Assembly (NCBI GenBank): GCA_014896635.1
Contig: JADBKA010000133.1
Span: forward strand, 1-12,325
Direction of reading: 5' to 3'
Origin: Ktedonobacteraceae bacterium
Lineage (GTDB): Bacteria > Chloroflexota > Ktedonobacteria > Ktedonobacterales > Ktedonobacteraceae
DNA length: 12,325 nucleotides
Positions 7,208 to 12,325 of this stretch are shown piece by piece. The translations under genes and the position numbers were made by a program. The notes under the pieces are model-generated. The model did no database searches, was not told where the DNA came from, and worked only from the letters and a program-made list of their open reading frames with translations. The first letter of the stretch is position 1, and each line of letters starts with the position of its first letter.

Positions 7208-7229
7208 TTATAACCACAGAGTTATAACC
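7208..7229 (+). promoter_or_regulatory. Tandem ttataacc repeat at the predicted livK start site
   Basis: ttataacc occurs at 7208-7215 and 7222-7229, 14 bases apart. The second copy lies within the palindrome gttataac (7221-7228). The position, overlapping the predicted transcription start, would suit an operator. No regulator is encoded nearby, so this is inference from position and symmetry. Confidence 0.35.
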
Positions 7230-7232
7230 GTA

Positions 7233-7338
7233 GCATTGAGGCGCTCTCATGCAGCCTCAATGCAGATGCGGTGTACCTGATCACGCCGCATCCTGACTTT
7301 CTCTACAACATGCAAAGTAGCATGCAAACCGTGCATGA
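7233..7338 (+). ncRNA. Structured 5' leader of livK, possible regulatory RNA
   Basis: Hairpin 1 is a perfect 10-bp stem, gcattgaggc (7233-7242) with gcctcaatgc (7254-7263), and an 11-base loop. Hairpin 2 follows after one base: gatgcggtgt (7265-7274) with acgccgcatc (7283-7292), one G-U pair and an 8-base loop. Downstream, tgcatga (7332-7338), three bases before the Shine-Dalgarno GGAGG, is fully complementary to tcatgca in the hairpin 1 loop (7247-7253). Its core tgcatg can also pair with catgca at 7309-7314 or 7321-7326. Mutually exclusive pairings next to a ribosome site suggest a translational switch or pseudoknot. The loops do not match guanidine-II (ACGR loops) or another class I know, and no terminator T-run is present. 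Confidence 0.4.
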
Positions 7339-7353
7339 ACGGAGGAACGGCAC

Positions 7354-8673
7354 ATGTCAGCTCATCTCCCTGGTACTTCTGGCACATCCCATATTTCTTC
7401 CACTCCGGCGTCCAGGAGCAAACCTCTTTTTTCGCTTGTATTTTTCATCCTCATTGTTCCTCTCCTGTTTGCGGCCTGTGGGGGAACGAGCGAGGGGGGT
7501 GGCGCGGCTCCTGGCGGATCGGATACGCTGCTCTTCGGCGCTCCGATTTCCCTCACCGGGGCGACGGCCAAAGAGGGCCAGCTCACCCTGGAAGGCTATC
7601 AACTCTGGGCGGAGCAGGTGAACAAAAACGGTGGCATTAAAGTTGGCAATAAAACCTACCAGGTGCAGCTCAAGTATTACGATGACGGCAGCCAGCCTTC
7701 AAAGAGCGCGCAGCTCACGCAGCAGTTGATCACCACCGACAAAGTGAACTTCTTGCTCGGCCCCTACGGCACCGCTGCTACGCTTCAGGACGAGGCAATC
7801 TCTGAACGCTATAAGATCCCGATGGTTGAGCCGAACGGCGCGGCCAAAGCAATTTTCTCAAAAGGCTTCCGTTATATTTTCGGGGTGCTCAGCCCGGCCT
7901 CAGAGTATGCCAAAGTGATGCTGCAAGCGGCGCTCACCGCCTCACCACCACCAAAGAACGTCGCCATCATCTCGGCTGATGACAGCTTCTCGAAAGAAGT
8001 GGCCGAGGCGGCGAAAAGTTTCGCCGAAAGCCAGAACCTGCCAGTTGTTTACTACAAGCAATATCCCTCTAACACGACCGACCTGACTGGCGTACTGACA
8101 CCGCTGAAATCTTCCGGCCCCGGTGGCACCGTTCCTGACATGATTCTCGGTTCGGGACACGAAAGCGAAGCCATCACCACCATGAAGCAGTGCAAGCAGT
8201 TGAACATTAACGCCAAACTCTATGGTTTCACCGTCGGTCCCGCGACACCCGATTTCGTGAAAGTGCTTGGCAACGATGCCAATTATGTGCTTGGCAGTTC
8301 ACAGTGGACGGCCCAGGTGAAATACACCGGCATCGACGTGTTCAAAACCGCCGAGAATTACGCACAACTCTACCGCGCAAAGTTTGGGCATGAGCCATCC
8401 TACCAATCGGCAGATGGCACCGCCGCCGGCCTGGCCTTCCAGTATGCTATCCAGCAGGCCAACTCTCTCGACCCGCAGAAAGTGCGTGACGCCCTGGCCG
8501 CGCTCGACATCATGACTTTCTATGGGCGTATCCGTTTCGACTCGACGGGTGCCAACACCTTCAAGCCGATGGTCGCCATGCAGATCCAGGATGGCAAAGT
8601 CGTGACGGTCTATCCGAGCGACGTCGCCAACGCGAAGTTGCAGTACCCGACGCCACCCTTCGGCAGCAGATAA
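7354..8673 (+). CDS. livK: Branched-chain amino acid-type ABC transporter, substrate-binding lipoprotein
   Basis: This extracytoplasmic binding protein delivers its ligand (leucine, isoleucine, valine or a related amino acid or amide) to the LivHMGF transporter encoded downstream. The ATG at 7354 follows GGAGG with an 8-base spacer. The 439-residue product has a polar N-region with Arg21 and Lys23, a hydrophobic segment (25-41) and a lipobox-like LLFAAC with Cys42. A Gly/Ser-rich linker follows, then a periplasmic-binding-protein type 1 (Peripla_BP_6) fold: GAPISLTGATAKEG, YQLWAEQVNKNGGI, YYDDGSQPSKSAQLTQQLI, FLLGPYGT and IPMVEPNG. The Phe at -3 of the lipobox is less usual than Leu. It is the first gene of the operon and is probably the most strongly expressed, given the stem-loop after it. 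Ligand specificity cannot be read from the sequence. The gene is complete, with stop TAA. Confidence 0.9.
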   Translation: MSAHLPGTSGTSHISSTPASRSKPLFSLVFFILIVPLLFAACGGTSEGGGAAPGGSDTLLFGAPISLTGATAKEGQLTLEGYQLWAEQVNKNGGIKVGNKTYQVQLKYYDDGSQPSKSAQLTQQLITTDKVNFLLGPYGTAATLQDEAISERYKIPMVEPNGAAKAIFSKGFRYIFGVLSPASEYAKVMLQAALTASPPPKNVAIISADDSFSKEVAEAAKSFAESQNLPVVYYKQYPSNTTDLTGVLTPLKSSGPGGTVPDMILGSGHESEAITTMKQCKQLNINAKLYGFTVGPATPDFVKVLGNDANYVLGSSQWTAQVKYTGIDVFKTAENYAQLYRAKFGHEPSYQSADGTAAGLAFQYAIQQANSLDPQKVRDALAALDIMTFYGRIRFDSTGANTFKPMVAMQIQDGKVVTVYPSDVANAKLQYPTPPFGSR

Positions 8674-8686
8674 GCACACTGTACAT

Positions 8687-8723
8687 CTGGCGGTGCGGCG
8701 GGACGTTCCGCTCGCGCCGTCAG
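8687..8723 (+). other. Stem-loop in the livK-livH gap
   Basis: ctggcgg (8687-8693) pairs with ccgtcag (8717-8723), with one G-U pair, and the interior gcgg...ccgc can pair again. No T-run follows, so it is unlikely to be a terminator. Stem-loops between binding-protein and permease genes commonly protect the upstream message and raise the ratio of binding protein to membrane components. That role is inferred here from position. Confidence 0.45.
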
Positions 8724-8761
8724 GTCTATGATCCTCACAACGGAACAGGGAGATTCCCCAC

Positions 8762-9634
8762 ATGGATCTGGGACAGACATTTGTAAACTGGTTACTGCTC
8801 GGCTGCCTCTATGCCGCCTTTGCTCTGGGCTTCTCACTGGTCTGGGGCATTATGAATATCGTCAACCTGGCGCATGGCGCCTTCATCCTGGTCGGCGCCT
8901 ATACCGCGTATGCCCTCTTTACATGGTTAAACATTGATCCCTTTATTGGCATATTTTTCTCTATGGCGCTGCTCTTCCTGATTGGCTGGATTGTGCAATA
9001 TGTCGCCATTAATCGCATCATCCGCGCTCCACTGCTGGTCACGTTACTGTTTACCTTTGGCCTCGAACTGCTGGTCGCCGACATGCTGCAGAACTTTTTT
9101 ACCGCCGATTTGCGCTCTATCCGCACCAGCTACGAAGGAGCCGGTCTTACCATCGGCAGCACCCATATCGCCTATGAGCGCCTTCTAGCAGCGCTCATTG
9201 CCATCCTGCTCACGGCGGCGCTCAACTACTTCCTGACGCGCACACGCACAGGCAACGCCGTCCTGGCGACCGGCATGGACCGCGATGCCGCCCGTCTCAT
9301 GGGCATTAACATCCGTACAACCTATGCGCTCACCTTCGGGCTGGGTGCGGCCCTGGCCGGAGCGGCGGGTGCGCTGCTGGCGGATCTGTATCCGTTTGAG
9401 CCATCCATCGGAGGAACGTTCACGCTGCGCTCCTTCGTGATTGTGGTGCTTGGCGGCCTGGGAACACCCTGGGGTGTGGTGGCCGGCGGGCTGGTCTATG
9501 GTCTGGCAGAAACCATCGTGCCGCTCATACCGGGCGTTGGCCCCGGTTACAATAACGCTATTGCTTTTGCCGTGCTGGTCCTGGTACTCATTTTCCGCCC
9601 GACCGGCTTGCTCGGCAAACAATTCTATGCATAG
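8762..9634 (+). CDS. livH: Branched-chain amino acid-type ABC transporter permease LivH
   Basis: LivH is an integral membrane subunit of the transporter, pairing with LivM to form the translocation path. The ATG at 8762 follows AGGGAG with a 9-base spacer, 88 bases after livK. The 290-residue product begins with the family signature LGFSLVWGIMNIVNLAHGAF (about residues 21-40) and has about eight hydrophobic segments. A loop around residues 172-200 (GMDRDAARLMGINI, then TYALTFGLGAALAGAAGAL) corresponds to the cytoplasmic coupling region that contacts the ATPases. The C-terminal half contains VVLGGLGTPWGVVAGG and IFRPTGLLG, both usual in LivH. The length is normal for the family. The stop is TAG, followed ten bases later by livM. 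The product is complete, and the substrate is not defined by sequence. Confidence 0.93.
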   Translation: MDLGQTFVNWLLLGCLYAAFALGFSLVWGIMNIVNLAHGAFILVGAYTAYALFTWLNIDPFIGIFFSMALLFLIGWIVQYVAINRIIRAPLLVTLLFTFGLELLVADMLQNFFTADLRSIRTSYEGAGLTIGSTHIAYERLLAALIAILLTAALNYFLTRTRTGNAVLATGMDRDAARLMGINIRTTYALTFGLGAALAGAAGALLADLYPFEPSIGGTFTLRSFVIVVLGGLGTPWGVVAGGLVYGLAETIVPLIPGVGPGYNNAIAFAVLVLVLIFRPTGLLGKQFYA

Positions 9635-9644
9635 AGAGGGACTG

Positions 9645-10784
9645 ATGGCAACAGGAACAGAGACACAACGTACTACAACAGGAGCGCCTGAGCCGACCAT
9701 TAAAGAGAGCCGGGGCTGGCTGTGGTCGCTGCTGATCGGCCTGCTCATTCTGGGAAGCGTTGCTACCATCCCCTTGTTCGGTGATGCTGCAACAATGCAT
9801 ACCTGGACGCTGATCGTCATGTACATCGTCCTGGCACAGGGCTGGAACTTCATCGGCGGCTTCACCGGCTATTCGGCCTTTGGCAATGTGGCATTCTTCG
9901 GCATCGGTGCCTACGCGACAGGCTTGCTGTTGCAAGAAAGGCAATCTTTCCTGCTCGGTTTACTGGTGAGCGCAGTCGTCGCGGGCCTCTTCGCGCTGCT
10001 GATCGGCCTGCCGGTGTTGCGCCTGAAAGGGCATTATTTCGCTATCGCTACGCTTGGCACCGCTGAGGCACTGCGTGAACTGACAACGGTACGCGACATC
10101 GGCGGCGGTGGCGGTGGGTTGATGTCACTGCCGCCACCGACCGGCGTTGACATTGACATCATCTCCTTCTACGCTTTTCTGGGACTCTCGCTGCTCTGCT
10201 TGCTAGTAACTACCTGGCTGACACGCAGTCGCTTCGGCTACGCGCTGGTGGCGATCCGTGAAAGCGAACAGGCGGCGGAGGCGCTCGGCATTCCGACCTA
10301 CCGCTATAAGGTGGCAGCATTTATGTTGAGCGCGGTGCCAACAGCACTGGCCGGCGGCCTCTATGCTTACTGGACCATCGCCTTTGACCCGCCGACCGTC
10401 TACAGCGTCAGTATCACGGTAGAAATGGTACTGCTCTGCACATTGGGTAGCACGGGGACGATTCTTGGACCTGTGCTGGCTGCCATTGTGTTCGAGCTGC
10501 TCTCACACGAGCTCCAGATCAGCGGCTTCAGCCAGCACAACACCCTGCTCGGTCTCTCCATCGCCCTCGTCGCACTCTTCCTGCCGCAGGGCATCCTGCG
10601 TTTCTTCCAGGCGTTCACGCGCGGGTCGACGGTCACTGAACGGGAGGCTATACGCGCTGCCAGCGTTACAGAGGGACCACGACGGGTCCGCTACTTTACT
10701 GCAACCAGAAGGGCGATTCGCGCCTTCAGTTTCATGGAGGGGGTACGGCGTGTCCGACGCTTTATCGCAGCCAACGGCATCTAA
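9645..10784 (+). CDS. livM: Branched-chain amino acid-type ABC transporter permease LivM with a duplicated basic tail
   Basis: LivM is the second membrane subunit. The ATG at 9645 follows AGAGAGGG. The 379-residue product has a polar N-terminus of about 23 residues and then hydrophobic segments with LivM hallmarks: QGWNFIGGFTGYSAFGNVAF, GIGAYATGLL, LRLKGHYFAIATLGTAEALR, and the coupling loop AIRESEQAAEALGIPTYRYK. The usual family end is near LPQGILRFF. Here it is followed by an unusual Arg-rich tail of about 50 residues. The tail is a tandem 22-residue duplication (encoded by 10641-10706 and 10707-10772; 14 of 22 positions identical) plus NGI, probably cytoplasmic. The last 35 bases overlap livG, which starts within the second repeat copy. 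The function is secure; the role of the tail is unknown. Confidence 0.93.
   Translation: MATGTETQRTTTGAPEPTIKESRGWLWSLLIGLLILGSVATIPLFGDAATMHTWTLIVMYIVLAQGWNFIGGFTGYSAFGNVAFFGIGAYATGLLLQERQSFLLGLLVSAVVAGLFALLIGLPVLRLKGHYFAIATLGTAEALRELTTVRDIGGGGGGLMSLPPPTGVDIDIISFYAFLGLSLLCLLVTTWLTRSRFGYALVAIRESEQAAEALGIPTYRYKVAAFMLSAVPTALAGGLYAYWTIAFDPPTVYSVSITVEMVLLCTLGSTGTILGPVLAAIVFELLSHELQISGFSQHNTLLGLSIALVALFLPQGILRFFQAFTRGSTVTEREAIRAASVTEGPRRVRYFTATRRAIRAFSFMEGVRRVRRFIAANGI
10641..10772 (+). repeat. 66-bp tandem duplication at the livM 3' end
   Basis: Two in-frame 66-bp units, 10641-10706 and 10707-10772, encode similar Arg-rich 22-mers sharing AIRA-x-S-x-x-EG-x-RRVR-x-F-x-A. The DNA has diverged more than the protein, so the duplication is old or under protein-level selection. 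The second unit includes the livG ribosome site GGAGGGGG and GTG start. The first unit has a partly matching gaggg and a GGG where the GTG would be. Confidence 0.75.
10736..10752 (+). promoter_or_regulatory. livG ribosome binding site and GTG start inside livM
   Basis: GGAGGGGG (10736-10743), a six-base spacer, then GTG (10750). No other in-frame ATG or GTG with a usable site precedes the Walker A region, so this site decides the livG start and implies a 35-base overlap with livM. Confidence 0.75.
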
Positions 10785-11589
10785 CGCAGAATTAAATGCA
10801 CAGGGGCAGGCGCCGCTGCTTCAGCTTGTCAACGTCACCAGGCGCTTCGGCGGCCTGGTAGCCGTAGACAATCTCAGTTTCGCGCTCCGGCGGGGAGAGA
10901 TACTGGGCGTTATCGGCCCCAACGGCGCCGGCAAATCCACAATGGTGGGCCTGATTAGCGGTTTCATGACACCTGATAGCGGAACTATTCTCTACCAGGG
11001 ACGTGATATTAGCCGGTTGCCGGCCAATCGCCGCACACTGCTTGGCATTGCGCGCACCTTTCAAATCACACAGCCCTTCAAAGGACTGGATGTGCGCGAA
11101 AACGTGATGGTCGGAGCGTTTTTTGGCAACGGCAGAACTTCCCGGCGCGAGGCGCTGCGCCTTGCCGACGAGGTACTGGAAGAGGTTAGGCTGGCGCACA
11201 AAGCTGGCCTCAGAGGAGACCAGCTCACCGTAGCCGATCTCAAGCGCCTGGAAATGGCGCGCGCACTCGCCACGCGCCCGCAACTCCTGCTGCTCGATGA
11301 GGTGATGGCGGGCCTGACGCACACTGAGGTCATGCAGGCGGTTGAACTGATTCGCCAGATCAACCGCTCAGGCGTTACGGTACTGGTGATCGAACACGTG
11401 GTGCGAGCGATTATGAGCGTCTCAGACCGCGTGCTGGTGCTGCATCATGGACGCAAGATTGCCGAAGATGCGCCGGGCCAGGTGCTCTCAGATCCCAAAG
11501 TCATCGAGGCCTACCTGGGCGAACGTTATGCCAGGCGGCAGGCTCGCCACAAAGACGAGGAGGCCCCACAGGTCCGCGATGTCGTGTAG
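10750..11589 (+). CDS. livG: Branched-chain amino acid-type ABC transporter ATP-binding protein LivG
   Basis: LivG is a cytoplasmic ATPase subunit that pairs with LivF to power uptake through LivHM. The start is the GTG at 10750, with GGAGGGGG six bases upstream, overlapping livM by 35 bases. The 279-residue product has a polar N-terminal stretch of about 20 residues, Walker A GPNGAGKS (56-63), Q-loop Gln105 in ARTFQI, Walker B LLLLDE (179-184) and H-loop His216 in VIEHVVRAIM, a LivG trademark. The ABC signature reads LTVAD (159-163) instead of LSGGQ or LSYGQ, and Walker B is followed by VMAGL rather than PAAGL. This resembles a recognised LivG subgroup with LT-x-A-type signatures, but the Gly is lost. 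A charged tail of about 20 residues ends the protein. The stop is TAG. Confidence 0.93.
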   Translation: MSDALSQPTASNAELNAQGQAPLLQLVNVTRRFGGLVAVDNLSFALRRGEILGVIGPNGAGKSTMVGLISGFMTPDSGTILYQGRDISRLPANRRTLLGIARTFQITQPFKGLDVRENVMVGAFFGNGRTSRREALRLADEVLEEVRLAHKAGLRGDQLTVADLKRLEMARALATRPQLLLLDEVMAGLTHTEVMQAVELIRQINRSGVTVLVIEHVVRAIMSVSDRVLVLHHGRKIAEDAPGQVLSDPKVIEAYLGERYARRQARHKDEEAPQVRDVV

Positions 11590-11629
11590 CTGCGCTCGGA
11601 TGAAAAGTATCAGAGAGGGAAAGTAGGAC

Positions 11630-12325
11630 ATGTCAACCGATCCTGTTCATTCATATCGCAATGCCGGTAAGAGCGAACAACCAGGTATTATAGCAACGCA
11701 AAGAGGTGAGACCCGCGTGCAGGCGGCCCCACTGCTGGTAGTAAACGAACTTGATGCTGGCTACGATGAGACGCAGATACTCTGGAATGTTTCGTTGGAA
11801 GTGGCGCACGAGGAGATTGTAGCGATTGTAGGCGCAAACGGGGCCGGCAAATCGACGCTGCTGGCAGCACTCTCCGGCCTGCTGCCGGTCTGGGCAGGGA
11901 GCATTACATTCAATGGACAGGAGATCACGCACCGGCGCGCTGAGCATATTGTGCGGCTTGGCCTGGCTCACGTACCACAGGGAAGACGGCTCTTTCCGGG
12001 TCTCACGGTAGAAGAGAACCTGAGATTGGGAGCTTACACCAGGCGCGCCGGGTCCTCTCAGGCCATTGCCGCTGATCTGGAGCGCGTTTTTACGCTGCTT
12101 CCCCGGCTACGCGAGCGGCGCAAGCAGCTTGCCGGCTCGCTCTCAGGTGGAGAGCAGCAAATGTGTGCTCTCGCGCGCGGTCTGATGGCCCGTCCCGATT
12201 TGCTGATGATCGACGAACTCTCGCTTGGACTGGCCCCTAACATTGTTGACGATATTCTCGCCGCCATCGACAATATTCACCGGCAGGAACAATTGAGCAT
12301 CCTGCTTGTTGAACAGGATGTGCAG
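11630..12325 (+). CDS. livF: Branched-chain amino acid-type ABC transporter ATP-binding protein LivF (3' end beyond the window)
   Basis: LivF is the second ATPase subunit. From ATG 11630 the frame is open to the window edge (232 codons). Walker A is GANGAGKS (68-75), Q-loop Gln117 is in HVPQGRRLFPGLTVEENL, a LivF hallmark, the signature is LSGGEQQ (171-177), and Walker B is LLMIDE (191-196) followed by LSLGLAP. The end at LLVEQDVQ matches the LivF pattern VEQN, so about 35-40 residues are missing. The start is uncertain. GTG at 11717 has a much better Shine-Dalgarno (AAGAGGTGAG, six-base spacer) and would give the usual family N-terminus and length. The 28 codons before it have G or C at only 9 third positions, against 16 in the next 28. 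Polar N-terminal tails in livM and livG make the longer form possible. Confidence 0.92.
   Translation, partial: MSTDPVHSYRNAGKSEQPGIIATQRGETRVQAAPLLVVNELDAGYDETQILWNVSLEVAHEEIVAIVGANGAGKSTLLAALSGLLPVWAGSITFNGQEITHRRAEHIVRLGLAHVPQGRRLFPGLTVEENLRLGAYTRRAGSSQAIAADLERVFTLLPRLRERRKQLAGSLSGGEQQMCALARGLMARPDLLMIDELSLGLAPNIVDDILAAIDNIHRQEQLSILLVEQDVQ
11701..11719 (+). promoter_or_regulatory. Strong Shine-Dalgarno with alternative livF GTG start
   Basis: aagaggtgag (11701-11710) and a six-base spacer precede an in-frame GTG at 11717. The upstream ATG at 11630 has only gaggg about ten bases away and a too-close tagga. This site may be the true livF start. Confidence 0.5.

Noticed and set aside
7233..7292. 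Mini-ykkC / guanidine-II riboswitch, because there are two tandem hairpins before a transporter
   Set aside because: The class needs ACGR-type tetraloops on both hairpins. These loops are 11 and 8 bases long and lack that motif.
7233..7292. Intrinsic terminator or transcriptional attenuator in the livK leader
   Set aside because: Neither hairpin is followed by a T-run, and no leader peptide rich in branched-chain residues precedes them.
7001..7353. LexA-type (SOS) box upstream of polB
   Set aside because: I found no gaac-n4-gttc or ctg-n10-cag palindrome at a suitable position. The dyads present have a different sequence.
9185..9865. 226-codon open frame on the minus strand across livH and livM
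   Set aside because: It is antisense to two clear permease genes, and its translation shows no hydrophobic or domain pattern of its own.
10465..10749. N-terminal extension of livG into the livM gene
   Set aside because: The translation upstream of 10750 is Ser/Arg/Cys-rich with no relation to ATPases, and livM occupies the other frame. The strong ribosome site at 10736-10743 fixes the start.

Overview
The window looks like a moderately GC-rich bacterial chromosome fragment. It holds a complete menaquinone gene cluster and a family B DNA polymerase on the minus strand, and a nearly complete branched-chain amino acid (Liv/HAAT-type) ABC transporter operon on the plus strand. The binding protein carries a lipoprotein signal. 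The gene set and a GC-rich intergenic repeat at the left edge fit Chloroflexota (for example Ktedonobacteria), but that placement is an inference from gene content and could not be tested here.

Left half (minus strand, reading right to left): polB (7000-4499) ends in a likely intrinsic terminator. This abuts a TTGTTG-N17-TATAAT promoter for the menaquinone genes: isochorismate synthase (4316-2898), menD (2838-967) and menH (951-94). These supply three early steps from chorismate: isochorismate, then SEPHCHC, then SHCHC. Left of menH are at least two copies (one cut by the window edge) of a GC-rich, hairpin-forming repeat.

The main anomaly is in the isochorismate synthase gene. A TAG stop sits exactly where family members have a conserved aromatic residue. 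The same frame continues for 20 more codons that match the family C-terminus, including the expected Mg2+-ligand Glu and chorismate-binding Lys, and ends in a TGA that overlaps the menD ATG. So menF is broken, mis-sequenced, or read through.

Centre: a roughly 350-base divergent intergenic region separates polB from the transporter operon. It has several dyads, a plausible plus-strand promoter with an octamer repeat at the predicted start site, and a structured leader before livK. In that leader two adjacent 10-bp hairpins are followed by an anti-SD-proximal segment able to pair with three alternative partners, one of them the loop of the first hairpin. This resembles a regulatory RNA switch, though I recognise no known class.

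Right half (plus strand): livK (lipoprotein binding protein), livH and livM (permeases), livG and livF (ATPases; livF runs off the right edge). livM ends in an unusual basic tail made of a 22-residue tandem duplication. The second copy of the duplicated DNA contains the Shine-Dalgarno and GTG start of the overlapping livG.

I see no mobile element, CRISPR array, tRNA or rRNA in the window. Apart from the menF amber codon, the livK leader and the livM/livG junction, the content is ordinary housekeeping and transport.
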